Shown piece by piece: positions 34,290 through 43,351 of a stretch of 64,000 bases of DNA. Positions within the stretch are counted from its first letter, which is position 1; each line of letters starts with the position of its first letter. Made by a program: the position numbers and the translations under genes. This DNA is from Planctomycetota bacterium (GTDB taxonomy: Bacteria > Planctomycetota > UBA1135 > UBA2386), in NCBI GenBank assembly GCA_020638735.1, contig JACKHZ010000011.1, positions 434,001 through 498,000 of the forward strand. Direction: 5' to 3'. Under the pieces are notes generated by a model. That model saw only the letters and a program-made list of their open reading frames with translations. It did no database searches and was not told the DNA's origin.

Positions 34290-36118
34290 TGGAACCAGGC
34301 AGCATCCTCATGGCCGCGCTCGGCATCGGCCTCCTGATCACCCTGCACGAAGCCGGTCACTACATGGCGGCGCGCGCCGCGGGCGTGCGGGTGTGGGAGT
34401 TCTCGATCGGGTTCGGGCCGGCGCTCGCCGGCTTCACCTGGCGCGGCACCAGGTTCCTGCTCTGCGCGGTGCCGTTCGGTGGCTATGTCCGGGTGGCCGG
34501 CATGGCCCCGCCACAACCGCGCGACCTGCCGGAGCCGTGCCCGCCGCAGCAGTGCCTCTACACGCGATCGGTCGGTCGCCGCGCGCTGTTCTGGTCGGGT
34601 GGCGTGTTGATGAACGTGCTGTTCGCGCTGGTCGTGTTCCCGTTGGTGTTCCGCGCCGGGGTGATGTTCCTCGCGCCGGTCGCCGGCGCGGTTCCCCCCG
34701 GCAGCGCCGCCTGGGAGGTCGAGATCCAGCCCGGCGAACGCGTCGTCGCGGTCGGCGACAAGGCGGTCTACTCGTTCGACAACCTGATGATGGAGGTGGC
34801 GCTGAACGGCAATCGCCCCGTGCAGCTGCTGGTCGAGGCCGTCGACGGCGCTCGTCGCACACTGACCGCCTCCCCCCACTTCAACCGCGAGAGCGGGCTC
34901 TACGAACTCGGCATCGTCAGCGCGCTCAGCGACGCCGCCGCGGCCCTGACCGTGACCCCCGGGGGAGCGGCGGAGGCGGCCGGCCTGCGCACGGGTGACC
35001 TGCTGCTGTCGGTCGACGGCCAGCCGCCGTGGACCCTCGACCTGCACGAAGGCGGCGCGCCGGCCACGCTGCGCGTGCGCCGCGACGGGAGCGAGCAGGA
35101 CGTCGTCGTGACCCCTCAGCTGACGACCGAGGACGTGCCTCCCCGTATCGGCGTGACGCCGCTGGCGAGGCGCGTCGCCGGCATCCGCGCCGGCTGCGCG
35201 TTGGTCGAACGGCTCGACCTGCGCCGCGAGGATCGCCTGCTCGCGATCGACGATCAGCCCTTCGTCGCCGGGACGTTGAAGCCGGTCTTCACGGGCGCGG
35301 GGCCGACCCGCTGGACGGTGTTCCGCGACGGTGCCGAGGTCCAGCTCAGCGCGGACGACTCGAGCGCCGAAGAGCGCGCGCAGCTCGTCGAGTCGGTGGC
35401 GCTTGCCGCCGACCTGAGCCTGCAGCTGTCGCCGCAGCCGGAATCCCCCGCGGCCGACGCCGGCATCCACCCAGGCGACTGGGTCGTGGCGTTGAACGGA
35501 CGTGCGCTCGGCGACTGGGAGGACCTGCGCGAGGCCGTCGCCGCCGCCGGCGAAGCCCCGCTGCAGGTGCTGCTGCGTCGCCCGCCCCCCGACCTGGTGC
35601 CTGAGGCCCCGGACCAGGTGGTAGGTGAGGACGTCGAGTTGACGCTGACCCCCCGGCGCACCCCGGTTCCCGACTTCGGCTGCCGCGCCGAAGTCGCGCA
35701 GCTGACGACCGAGATCCGTGCTGCGTCGTTCGGTGAGGCGATGCGGCTGGGCTGGACCTGTTCGGTCGACCTCGTCAAGCAGCTCTACGTGACCCTGAAG
35801 CGCCTGCTGACCGGCGAGGTCGGCGCCAACAACCTAGGGGGCATCATCCGCATCGGCCAGGTCAGCTACCACGCGGCGCAGCGCGGCCCGAGCTGGTTCT
35901 GGTACTTCCTGGGGCTGCTGAGCGTCAACCTGGCGTTCGTCAACGTGCTGCCGATCCCGGTGCTCGACGGCGGGCACCTGTTGTTCCTGCTGATCGAGAA
36001 GGTCAAGGGCTCGCCGGTCTCGCCGCGCGTGTTCGGCTACAGCCAGGTGATCGGCCTCGTGTTCGTGCTGCTGCTGGTGCTGTTCGTCACCTACAACGAC
36101 ATCCTGCGCCTCCTGTGA
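34289..36118 (+). CDS. rseP: RseP-type site-2 metalloprotease with apparently four PDZ-like modules
   Basis: This intramembrane zinc protease of the RseP/S2P family cleaves membrane anchors, typically of anti-sigma factors. HEAGHYMAARA near residue 20 gives the zinc-binding HExxH, and NVLPIPVLDGGHLLF near residue 555 supplies the third ligand Asp. With 609 residues it is about 150 longer than Escherichia coli RseP. The extra length is in the periplasmic part, where four PDZ-like segments seem to follow one another (roughly residues 130-200, 215-275, 290-355 and 370-440; for instance AGLRTGDLLLSVDGQ and AGIHPGDWVVALNGR). Its regulatory target may be the coupled ECF partner at 43-45 kb, but this is a guess. 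GTGA overlap with ubiA downstream. Confidence 0.93.
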   Translation: MEPGSILMAALGIGLLITLHEAGHYMAARAAGVRVWEFSIGFGPALAGFTWRGTRFLLCAVPFGGYVRVAGMAPPQPRDLPEPCPPQQCLYTRSVGRRALFWSGGVLMNVLFALVVFPLVFRAGVMFLAPVAGAVPPGSAAWEVEIQPGERVVAVGDKAVYSFDNLMMEVALNGNRPVQLLVEAVDGARRTLTASPHFNRESGLYELGIVSALSDAAAALTVTPGGAAEAAGLRTGDLLLSVDGQPPWTLDLHEGGAPATLRVRRDGSEQDVVVTPQLTTEDVPPRIGVTPLARRVAGIRAGCALVERLDLRREDRLLAIDDQPFVAGTLKPVFTGAGPTRWTVFRDGAEVQLSADDSSAEERAQLVESVALAADLSLQLSPQPESPAADAGIHPGDWVVALNGRALGDWEDLREAVAAAGEAPLQVLLRRPPPDLVPEAPDQVVGEDVELTLTPRRTPVPDFGCRAEVAQLTTEIRAASFGEAMRLGWTCSVDLVKQLYVTLKRLLTGEVGANNLGGIIRIGQVSYHAAQRGPSWFWYFLGLLSVNLAFVNVLPIPVLDGGHLLFLLIEKVKGSPVSPRVFGYSQVIGLVFVLLLVLFVTYNDILRLL

Positions 36119-36981
36119 GCGAACGGCCGCTGCTCGCCGTGCTGCGGCTGTGCCGCGTCGGCACGTGGTTCTCCCCCGCCGCCGACGTCGTCGCCTCGTG
36201 CGCGATGGCCGGGATCGGCGAGCCGTTGCTGGTCGCCCGCGCCGCTGCGGCGAGCGTCTGCGTCTACGGCGCCGGCATGGTGCTCAACGACGTCGCCGAT
36301 CGACGCGTCGACGCGGTGCAGCGTCCCGAACGTCCGTTGCCGAGCGGCGCCCTTTCGGTGCGCTTCGCGGCCACGCTCGGCGTGCTGCTGCTCGCGGCAG
36401 CGATCGCGCTGTCGCCGGTGCGGGTCCACCACGGCCTGCTGGCGGTGCTGGTGCTGGCCTACGACTTCGGCAGCAAGCGCTTCCCGCTCGGCGGGGTGCT
36501 GCTGATGGGCCTCCTGCGCGCCGGCAACCTCGCCACCGGTGTCGCCATCTCCGGCACGGCGCTGGCGACCGAAGCGCGGCAGCCGGTGCTGATCGCGGTC
36601 TGCTGCTACGGCCTCTACATCGTCGCCGTGACGGTGCTGGGCATCTTCGAGGACAGCCGCACGGTGTCGCCGCGCGCCGTCGCCGCCGTGCAGGCGGCGC
36701 CGCCGCTGCTGGCGCTGGCCGGCGTCTACGCCGTGCAAGCAGCGCCATGGCCGGCGCCAGCGCTGCTCGCCGTGCCGGCGCTGTGGTTCTTGTGGCGCAA
36801 CAGCCACACCCGCGAGTGGAGCCAGGGTCGCATCCGGCAGTCGATGATGTACCTGCTGCTGGGCACGATGCTCTACACCGCGTCGCTCGCGCTGGCTGCA
36901 GGGCAGCCGTGGTCGGCGCTCGGCATCGTCGCGGCGATCCCGGTTGCGCGGCGCATCGCCAGGAGCATCGCGCTGACCTGA
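36115..36981 (+). CDS. UbiA-family prenyltransferase
   Basis: The 288-residue polytopic membrane enzyme of the UbiA superfamily transfers a prenyl chain to an aromatic or other acceptor. The Mg/diphosphate-binding motif LNDVADRRVDAVQRPERPLPSG (key NDxxDxxxD) is near residue 55, and the second Asp region (LAYDFGSKRFPLGG) is near residue 120. About eight hydrophobic segments. Subfamily is open: the RPERPLPSG block is shared by UbiA and EboC-type members. It is coupled to rseP and dxr, so it links isoprenoid supply with prenyl use, although a quinone role is not proven. Start GTG at 36115. Confidence 0.85.
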   Translation: MSERPLLAVLRLCRVGTWFSPAADVVASCAMAGIGEPLLVARAAAASVCVYGAGMVLNDVADRRVDAVQRPERPLPSGALSVRFAATLGVLLLAAAIALSPVRVHHGLLAVLVLAYDFGSKRFPLGGVLLMGLLRAGNLATGVAISGTALATEARQPVLIAVCCYGLYIVAVTVLGIFEDSRTVSPRAVAAVQAAPPLLALAGVYAVQAAPWPAPALLAVPALWFLWRNSHTREWSQGRIRQSMMYLLLGTMLYTASLALAAGQPWSALGIVAAIPVARRIARSIALT

Positions 36982-36982
36982 C

Positions 36983-37043
36983 GGGCCCCTGGCGATGGGC
37001 CCCGAACTGCCCGGGGGCCGATCGCGCGGCGGGTGAACCGCCG
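36983..37043. terminator. Convergent hairpins between ubiA-like and a hypothetical gene
   Basis: Two GC stems lie in the short convergent interval: GGGCCC...GGGCCC around CTGGCGAT near 36985-37004, and CGGCGG-GTGAA-CCGCCG at 37027-37043. Neither has a T-tract, but the position between two converging stops fits bidirectional termination. Confidence 0.4.
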
Positions 37044-37045
37044 AC

Positions 37046-37864
37046 TCAGCGCGGTGCGCGGCCGAGCTTGGCCAACCTCGCCATCCACGCCGCGCGCGCC
37101 TCCTCGCGGCCGAGCACGCCCTGGCGCACCAGCGCCTTCAGCGCGCTCTTGAACTGCTCCAGTTCGGCTTGCGGGTCGACCGGCGTGGCGTCCTCCGTCG
37201 CGTCTTGCGGCGGCTCGGACGACTCGTCGAGCTCTGCATCGTTCGCCGCCGTGGCGTCGGGCGCCGTCTCCTCGCTCGTCATCTCGGCGACGAGGTGCTC
37301 CTCGATCGGCACCGCGGCGTCGGCCTCGGCGCCCTCCAGCCCGGCGACCACTGCGCGGAACTCCGCCTGCACATCCTCCACCGGCGTGTCGAAGGGGTCC
37401 TGCCCGATGTGCGCTTCGCGCCCCTCCGGCGTGCCCGCCCAGCGGAACTCGTCGAGGCCGGGGCCGACGATGTTGCCGACGCTCGGTTCGACGTGGGTCT
37501 CCGCCACACCCTGGAAGCGACGCTGCTGCAGCACCGTCAGGATGAAGGTGTTCATGCGCGACAGCGCGTCCATCAAGAACCCCTCGACCTCGACCTCGAC
37601 GCGCTCCCCGATCTGCTTCTCGGCGTCCTGCGCGACGCGCTCGACGATCGAGGCCGCCTTCTTGGTCGCCGCGGCGAAGAAGTCGTGCACCTCCCGCGAC
37701 AGCTGCTGGTCGCGGATCTCCCGCTGCTCGACCTGCTCCAGCTCCCGCAGGGCCGCGTTCTCGTAGCCGAGCACGCTGGGCTGCGGACCGGCCTTGGCGC
37801 GCGACCGCTGCCGCTCCTGGCGGAAGGTGTCGAATTCGGATTCTCCGCGTCTCTGCACTTGCAT
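37046..37864 (-). CDS. Hypothetical protein, helical N-terminus and acidic C-terminal region
   Basis: The product has 272 residues with no known family. Residues 1-120 are charged and helical, partly heptad-like (ALRELEQVEQREIRDQQLSR, then AASIVERVAQDAEKQIGERV). A central block FILTVLQQRRFQGVAETHVEP and DEFRWAGTPEGREAHIG appears folded. Residues ~170-240 are Glu/Asp/Ala-rich and probably disordered. The tail ends in KALVRQGVLGREEARAAWMARLAKLG, a helical pair. No signal or membrane segment, so cytoplasmic. The ATG at 37864 is chosen over upstream starts that would overlap the next gene. It is 52 bp downstream of the nucleotidyltransferase gene and may share its transcript. Confidence 0.65.
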   Translation of the reverse strand: MQVQRRGESEFDTFRQERQRSRAKAGPQPSVLGYENAALRELEQVEQREIRDQQLSREVHDFFAAATKKAASIVERVAQDAEKQIGERVEVEVEGFLMDALSRMNTFILTVLQQRRFQGVAETHVEPSVGNIVGPGLDEFRWAGTPEGREAHIGQDPFDTPVEDVQAEFRAVVAGLEGAEADAAVPIEEHLVAEMTSEETAPDATAANDAELDESSEPPQDATEDATPVDPQAELEQFKSALKALVRQGVLGREEARAAWMARLAKLGRAPR

Positions 37865-37916
37865 GATCTCCTCCGCGACCGACCGGGAGCCGGTCACGTG
37901 CTGGGTATCGAGCAGG

Positions 37917-39263
37917 TCAGTCGCCGGCTTGACGGAAGCGGTCGACCACGTCCCGCAACAGGACCAGCGCGGCCGCACGGTCCGGTGGCGTCGGCGATTC
38001 CTCGAGCCTCGCCTCGGCTGCGCGCAGCAGCTCGCCGACGGCCGGTCCGGCAGGAACGCCGAGGGCGAGCACGTCGCGGCCGTGCAGCAGCGGCTCGCGC
38101 AGCGGCGGCAGCGCGTCCAGGCGGGCCTGCGCCCAGTCGTGGATCGACAGGTCGCCGTGGCTGCCGAGGCAGTCGGCGCGGTGGAACGCGAGGTGGTCGG
38201 CGAAGTGTGGCTCGCGCAACCATCGCTCGGCGCGCAATGGGCGCATCGACGGCAGCGCGGCGAACCGGATGTGCTGCCGGCAGACGTCCATCACCCGTTC
38301 GCGCAGCAGGCGCGGCGCCTCGAGCCGCCGCAACACCGCGTCTGCGAGCTGCTCCGACAGCACGTCGTGACCGTCGAAGCGGATGCGATCCGGGCCGCGG
38401 CGAAAGGTCGGCGGCTTGCCCACGTCGTGCAGCACCGCGCTCCACGCCAGCACCGGGTCGTCCTCGGCGACGTGGCCCAGCACCAGGCCGACGTGGGTCA
38501 GCACGCAGCCCTCGGGGTGGAACTCGGGCGGCTGCGGCACTCCGTCCATCGCCGCGACCTCCGGCAGCAGCACCTGTGCGACCCCCAGGTCGACGAGCAG
38601 CCGCAGCGCGCTGTCGCGGCCCGGGCCGGTGAAGGTGCGGGTCAGCTCGTCGAAGCAGCGCTGCGCGGACAATCCGCTCAGACCTGCCGCGGTCCGCCTC
38701 GCCGCTGCCGCAGTCTCGGGCTCGACCGTGAGGCCACAACGCGCCGCGAACCTCAGCAGCCGCAGCAGGCGCAGCGGATCGTCGACGAAGCGCCGCTCGG
38801 CGTCGCCGACCGCGCGCAGTCGGCGCGCCGCGAGGTCCTCCACGCCGCCGGTCGGGTCGGTCAGTTCGCCGCTGTCGGGGTCGAGGTAGAGGGCGTTGAC
38901 GGTGAAGTCACGGCGCCGGGCGTCGATGCCGACGTCGGTGACGAACTCGACCCTGCTCGGGTGGCGGTGGTCGGTGTAGTCGGCTTCGTGACGGAGCGTG
39001 GTCACCCCGACCTCGTGCCCGTCCACCAGCACGCGACAGACGCCGAGCCAGGCCTCCCGCAGCGGTGCGTGCGGCAGCAGGGTCGCGACCCGCTCGGCGC
39101 GCAGATCGGTCGCGACGTCGAAGTCGCTCGGCGCCAGCCCGAGCAGGAGGTCGCGCACCGTCCCCCCGATCAGCCACGCGCGGCCGCCCGCCGCCCGCAG
39201 CGCGTCGAGCACCCGCTGCACGAACGGCGGCGGCGGCGGGAGGTCGACCCTGGTCACTGGCAT
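37917..39263 (-). CDS. CCA-adding enzyme / polyA polymerase family nucleotidyltransferase with HD domain
   Basis: The 448-residue class II tRNA nucleotidyltransferase-family enzyme shows, near the N-terminus, LIGGTVRDLLLG and SDFDVATD (catalytic Asp pair). RRRDFTVNALYLDP and DDPLRLLRLLRFAARCGL follow, the last being the nucleotide-selection and neck region. An HD-type phosphohydrolase segment (HVGLVLGHVAEDD, VLHDVGKPPTF) sits in the C-terminal half. This architecture fits CCA-adding enzymes with HD or PcnB relatives. Because tRNA-Val here already encodes CCA, the function may be CCA repair or RNA tailing; the sequence alone does not decide. ATG at 39263, divergent from a small membrane protein, 22 bases away. 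Confidence 0.88.
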   Translation of the reverse strand: MPVTRVDLPPPPPFVQRVLDALRAAGGRAWLIGGTVRDLLLGLAPSDFDVATDLRAERVATLLPHAPLREAWLGVCRVLVDGHEVGVTTLRHEADYTDHRHPSRVEFVTDVGIDARRRDFTVNALYLDPDSGELTDPTGGVEDLAARRLRAVGDAERRFVDDPLRLLRLLRFAARCGLTVEPETAAAARRTAAGLSGLSAQRCFDELTRTFTGPGRDSALRLLVDLGVAQVLLPEVAAMDGVPQPPEFHPEGCVLTHVGLVLGHVAEDDPVLAWSAVLHDVGKPPTFRRGPDRIRFDGHDVLSEQLADAVLRRLEAPRLLRERVMDVCRQHIRFAALPSMRPLRAERWLREPHFADHLAFHRADCLGSHGDLSIHDWAQARLDALPPLREPLLHGRDVLALGVPAGPAVGELLRAAEARLEESPTPPDRAAALVLLRDVVDRFRQAGD

Positions 39264-39285
39264 CGACGCACACGATACTGCGCCG

Positions 39286-39897
39286 ATGCTCGCGTTTCGG
39301 CCATCGCAGTGGCGCAACCCGGCGACCTGGTACCTGCTGCTGGGCTTCAGCCTGCTGGGTTTCAGCCTGTGGATGCCGTGGCTGGCCGCGTCGCGCACCG
39401 CGCGCATCGAAGTGCGGGCCGAGCAGCTCGCCCACTGGTTGCTGGAGGCCAGCCAGCTGGCGCCGCCGCCGACCAGCGAAGCGGACATCGAGAGCCTCGA
39501 GGCCCGCTTCCTGATGCTCGCCACCTGCCGCGGCACGTTCACCCGTGACATCGAGCGCGTGGAACCGCCGCCGCCCGGCGCGATCGCCTGCTTCCGCAAC
39601 AAGCACTACCTCGTGCAGCTGACCGAGTCGCCGCCCGCCTCGACCGAGCGCTTCGCCGAGGACCGCCTGCCGGCGCTGGAGGTGACCGCCTGGCCGCTGA
39701 GCTCGGTGGGTCCCGGGCACTGTGCGTTCTTCTACCCGGAGAACGCCGAGCGGGCCTACACGCGCAACCTGCGCAGCGAGTACGCCGGGCTCGACCGCCG
39801 GCCGGCGCCGGGGCGCAGCCACCGTCGGCCGGGCGCGACCTCCCGGCGCTTCGACACCTACACCAGCGACGACGACGAACGCTGGATCTACTTCTAG
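39286..39897 (+). CDS. Small single-pass membrane protein, possible pseudopilin-like
   Basis: The 203-residue product has one N-terminal hydrophobic segment (WYLLLGFSLLGFSLWMPWLA) followed by RTARIEVRAEQLAHWLLEA, a helix. That order resembles type IV pilin/pseudopilin or DUF2950-like planctomycete proteins, but the prepilin peptidase site is not evident. The C-terminal half has FFYPENAERAYTRNLRSEYAG and an Arg-rich tail ending DERWIYF. Function unknown. Its stop shares the tetranucleotide CTAG (39894-39897) with the stop of the convergent HEAT gene. Confidence 0.7.
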   Translation: MLAFRPSQWRNPATWYLLLGFSLLGFSLWMPWLAASRTARIEVRAEQLAHWLLEASQLAPPPTSEADIESLEARFLMLATCRGTFTRDIERVEPPPPGAIACFRNKHYLVQLTESPPASTERFAEDRLPALEVTAWPLSSVGPGHCAFFYPENAERAYTRNLRSEYAGLDRRPAPGRSHRRPGATSRRFDTYTSDDDERWIYF

Positions 39898-41630
39898 AAG
39901 TTCTCGCGGAGGAAGTCGGTGAACAGCACGCGCAGGCCCGCCTGCTCGTCGAAGCGCTGAGCCTTCAGCCGCAGCACCTCTTCGATCGTCATCCACTTCC
40001 TCGCCAGCAGGTTCAGCGCGTGCACCCGCAGCTGCGGCAGCTCGGCCTTGTCGAACAGGATCTCGCGCAACGGCGCGGTGCAACGCTGCTGTAGCGCCTT
40101 GTCGGTGACCCGGTCGGCGGCGATGCCGGCGAGCGTCGGCAGCAGCAGCGCCCGTTCGCGCCACTGCGCGCGCGGCAGGGCTGCGTAGGTGTCGAGGATC
40201 TCCTGCTCGGGCCCGCGCAGGTTCAGCAGCAGCTTCGGCACGTAGTTGCGCGTCGTCAGCCGCCCGATGTCGCCTTCGTAGACCAGCTTCTCGGGACCGA
40301 GGAAGATCTCGGTGAGCGCGCGCGCCGCGGCGGCGCTGCCGTTCTGCGCCAGCGCCTGCAGGAAGGGCCGCCCCTCCTTCTCCGGCGCCGCGGCGAAGCG
40401 CTCGACGAGCACCGGTACGGCGCGGGGATCACCGCTCGCCGCCAGCTGGCTGAGCAGCTCCTGCAGGCGCAGGCCGGTGGCGGTCGGCAGCTCCTCGAGC
40501 AGCACGGCGACGGCCGCGCCGCGGCCGCGACGGGTCAGCTCGCGCAGCGCCAGGGACCGCACCTCCCACGACTCGCTCGGCGCGGTCAGCACCTCGAACA
40601 CGTCGGCGATGTCGTCGCCAGGCAGCCGCGCCAGCTGCCGCGCTGCCTCGAGTCGCACCTCGGCGCGCAGGTGGGTCGTCGCGCGCAGCAGGTCCTCGCG
40701 CAGCGCCCCGAGCACCGACGGGTCCGTGCCGAAGATGCAGCGCTGGATCGCCAGCAGCATGCGCCGCGTGTCCTCGCCGCGCAGCGCGTCCTGGATCCAG
40801 GCCGTGCCGGCGCCGTCGCCTGCGGCGTGCAGCGCGCCGGCGATGATCGCCTTGTATTCGTCGATCGGCTCCTCCCAACGGCCGCGCATCACCTCGGCGG
40901 CCTCGCTCGCCGGCATGCGCTGCAGTTGCTGCATGACCTGCTCGCGCACCCCCTTCGGGTAGGGTGCCATGTACACGGCGCGCAGCATGGCGACGCGCTC
41001 GTCGGGCAGGCGTTCGCGCACCGCGCTCAGCCAGGCTTCCCGCGCCCGTCCGTCCATCAGCGTGAAGTCCGCAGCCAGCCGGCGCACGGATTCGGCCTTG
41101 CCGCAGCGGGCCAGCGCCGCGTAGGCCGCCTGGCGGGCGGCTTCGCTCTTGTGCTGCAGCGCCCGCTGCAACGCGCCGTCGAACTCCTCGCGGGCCATGT
41201 GCCCCATCGCCTCGGCGCAATTCTTGACCACGTCGCCGAACGCCGGGTTGCCCAGCGATCGGTCCATGGTGTCGATCAGCGGCTCGATGGCGTCTTCTGG
41301 CGCGCGCCAATAGAACTCCGTCGCGAGGTGCCATGCCGCCGGCGACACGTTGCCCTGCAGGTGATCGGCGAGCCGCTGCAGGATCTGGCGGCGGGTGCCC
41401 TCGAAGTCGAGGCCGCCACGCTGCGGATACTCGAGCTCCGCGGGATAGTCTTCGTGGAACGGCTCGAGCTTGTACGGATTGGCCGGCGGCGGTGGCGAGA
41501 GCTCCTGCGCCGTGGCAGGCAGCGCCGATGCCACCGCGCACATCGCGGCGAGCAGGCACGAATGCAGCGGTGTCGAGCGCTTCGTCGAGCGTGTGGAACC
41601 TGACCCTGGGGGCTGCTGGCTGTTCTGCAT
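39894..41630 (-). CDS. Secreted HEAT-repeat protein
   Basis: The 578-residue exported protein has an Arg/Lys-rich n-region and hydrophobic core (LLAAMCAVASALPATAQ) forming a Sec signal. A mature N-terminal segment PYKLEPFHEDYPAELEYPQRGG (read as PYKLEPF and AELEYPQRGG) precedes HEAT pairs, such as SEAARQAAYAALARCG, LRAEVRLEAARQLARLPG and WEVRSLALRELTRRGRG. It lacks the AHGGQYRGPG start of the pair at 25-29 kb and so belongs to a different subfamily. Likely periplasmic scaffold. It lies 63 bp downstream of the TolC-family gene and may be in the same transcript. Confidence 0.8.
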   Translation of the reverse strand: MQNSQQPPGSGSTRSTKRSTPLHSCLLAAMCAVASALPATAQELSPPPPANPYKLEPFHEDYPAELEYPQRGGLDFEGTRRQILQRLADHLQGNVSPAAWHLATEFYWRAPEDAIEPLIDTMDRSLGNPAFGDVVKNCAEAMGHMAREEFDGALQRALQHKSEAARQAAYAALARCGKAESVRRLAADFTLMDGRAREAWLSAVRERLPDERVAMLRAVYMAPYPKGVREQVMQQLQRMPASEAAEVMRGRWEEPIDEYKAIIAGALHAAGDGAGTAWIQDALRGEDTRRMLLAIQRCIFGTDPSVLGALREDLLRATTHLRAEVRLEAARQLARLPGDDIADVFEVLTAPSESWEVRSLALRELTRRGRGAAVAVLLEELPTATGLRLQELLSQLAASGDPRAVPVLVERFAAAPEKEGRPFLQALAQNGSAAAARALTEIFLGPEKLVYEGDIGRLTTRNYVPKLLLNLRGPEQEILDTYAALPRAQWRERALLLPTLAGIAADRVTDKALQQRCTAPLREILFDKAELPQLRVHALNLLARKWMTIEEVLRLKAQRFDEQAGLRVLFTDFLRENF

Positions 41631-41693
41631 CGTCTGCGGTCCTAGTCCGCGGGGGCCGGGCCGTCACCGACGACGCCGGCGCGCTCCGCGGGC

Positions 41694-43259
41694 TCAGCCA
41701 TCGGCACGGAGCAGGCCTTGCGCGTAGAGCAATCGGCTCTCGGCGACGCGGTAGTCGATCTGGTTGCGCAGCAGACGGCTGCGGGCCTCGCGCAACTCCT
41801 GGTTCCGGCGCTGGACCTCGAACGCCGTCGATGCCCCGACCCGCAGCTTGACCTGCTCGGTCTCGAGGTTGCTCTCCGCGAGGCGGACCGACTCGCGGCT
41901 GGCGCGGATGCTCTGGGTCAGCGTGTCCAGGCTGCGCACCGCCTCGCGGACCTGCTTGGTCACGTCGAGGATCAGCCCGTGCAGCACGCGGTTCTGCCGT
42001 TCGACCTCGAGCTTCGCGCGCTGCTCACGGGAACGCGCCGCGTGGTTGCCGATCGGCACGGCGAACTCCAGGCGGACCGACCAGTCCGGGAACTGCTGCT
42101 GCCAGGCGTCGGTGAACGACGAGGTGAAGTTGTTGCGCACGCCGTCGGACGAGTAGGCGCCGATCAGGTCGAGCTTCGGCAGGGAGTCGCGCTCGGCCTG
42201 CAGCAGCGCCACCTCGGCCTCCGACAGCAGGCTCTCCTGGCTCTTGACGTCGGGCCGGAACTTGACCGCGACCTCGACCAGTTCTTCGAACGAGCGGTCG
42301 ATGTCCGGCGGCGTGATCTCGATCTCCGATACCGGACGCAGGTTGACGCGCCACGCCATCGGGTCGCCGCCGTCGAACAGCTGCCGGCGAAGGTCGTCCT
42401 CACGGTCGCGGATGGTGTTCTGCGCGACGATCTGTTCTTCGCGGCGACGCGCGACCTCGGCCTCGTCGGCGATGCGGTCGCGCGGTGCGAGCGCCTCGAC
42501 CCGGATGCGCTGGTCGGTGATGCGCAGCTGCTCCTGTGCGACCGCCAGCGCCGAGCTGACGACGCGCCAGTTCTCCCGGGCGAACGCGAGCTCCCAGTAG
42601 GCCTGCACGATCTGCAGCAGCGTGTCCTGCACGACGCGCTCGAACTGCTGGCTCGTCTGGTTGAGGCGGAAGCGGGCCGAGTCGATCGGCGCCAGGTTGT
42701 AGTCGGTCCAGCCGGCGCGCAGCAGCGGTTGGCGGAACGACGCCGACCAGATCGACGTGAACTGCTTGGTGCCGAACTGGCCGCTGACGAAGCGCGTCGG
42801 CTGGTAGGCGAGGTCGAACAGGCCGCCCGTCGCGACCCGCTGCCGCCAGCCCACCTGGGCGTCCATCGTCGTGCTCTTGAACGAGGGCAGGGTCACGCCC
42901 GTCGTCTGCAGGAACCGCTGCGGCGACACGCTCTCGGCGTAGCCGGCGCTGCCGTAGAGCTCCGGCTCGAAGCCCGCCTCGGCGAAGATCACGTCCATGC
43001 GGGCCTGCTCCGGCAACAGCTCCGCGGCCCGCAGTCCGACGTTCTGCCGCCTGCCGAGGCGCAGCGCCTGCTCGAGGGACAGCTCCTGCACCGGCCGCAT
43101 GTGCTGCTCGGCGTCCACGTCGACCGGCACGCGCGCCTCGGGCTGCTGATCACCCGGCTGCCCTTGCTGCGCCGACAGCGGCTGCGCGAACAGTGGATGC
43201 GCGAGCACGCCGGTGAGGATCGCGAGGGCGACTCGAGAACGGGGATCGGGGCCTTGCAT
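41694..43259 (-). CDS. TolC-family outer membrane efflux protein
   Basis: The 521-residue protein has a Sec signal (VALAILTGVLAHPLFAQPLSAQ) and the OEP double repeat. ELSLEQALRLGRRQNVGL begins the first half, and long helical stretches (NQTSQQFERVVQDTLLQIVQAYWELAFARENW, noted only by its core QIVQAYWELA) alternate with barrel strands. The second half has RPDVKSQESLLSEAEVALLQAERD and ends SRLLYAQGLL. It should trimerise as the exit duct of an efflux pump or type I secretion system. No inner-membrane partner is adjacent: the neighbours are a HEAT protein and the ECF regulator pair. Whether the ABC exporter at 4-6 kb uses it is unknown. ATG at 43259 preferred over a GTG six codons earlier. Confidence 0.9.
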   Translation of the reverse strand: MQGPDPRSRVALAILTGVLAHPLFAQPLSAQQGQPGDQQPEARVPVDVDAEQHMRPVQELSLEQALRLGRRQNVGLRAAELLPEQARMDVIFAEAGFEPELYGSAGYAESVSPQRFLQTTGVTLPSFKSTTMDAQVGWRQRVATGGLFDLAYQPTRFVSGQFGTKQFTSIWSASFRQPLLRAGWTDYNLAPIDSARFRLNQTSQQFERVVQDTLLQIVQAYWELAFARENWRVVSSALAVAQEQLRITDQRIRVEALAPRDRIADEAEVARRREEQIVAQNTIRDREDDLRRQLFDGGDPMAWRVNLRPVSEIEITPPDIDRSFEELVEVAVKFRPDVKSQESLLSEAEVALLQAERDSLPKLDLIGAYSSDGVRNNFTSSFTDAWQQQFPDWSVRLEFAVPIGNHAARSREQRAKLEVERQNRVLHGLILDVTKQVREAVRSLDTLTQSIRASRESVRLAESNLETEQVKLRVGASTAFEVQRRNQELREARSRLLRNQIDYRVAESRLLYAQGLLRADG

Positions 43260-43351
43260 CCGCTGGTTCCTGCGCACGGACGCGGTGTGCTACCCTAGGT
43301 CGCCGCGCAAGCCCAGCACAAAACGCCGCCGCGGCGACAGCCGGCGGCACC

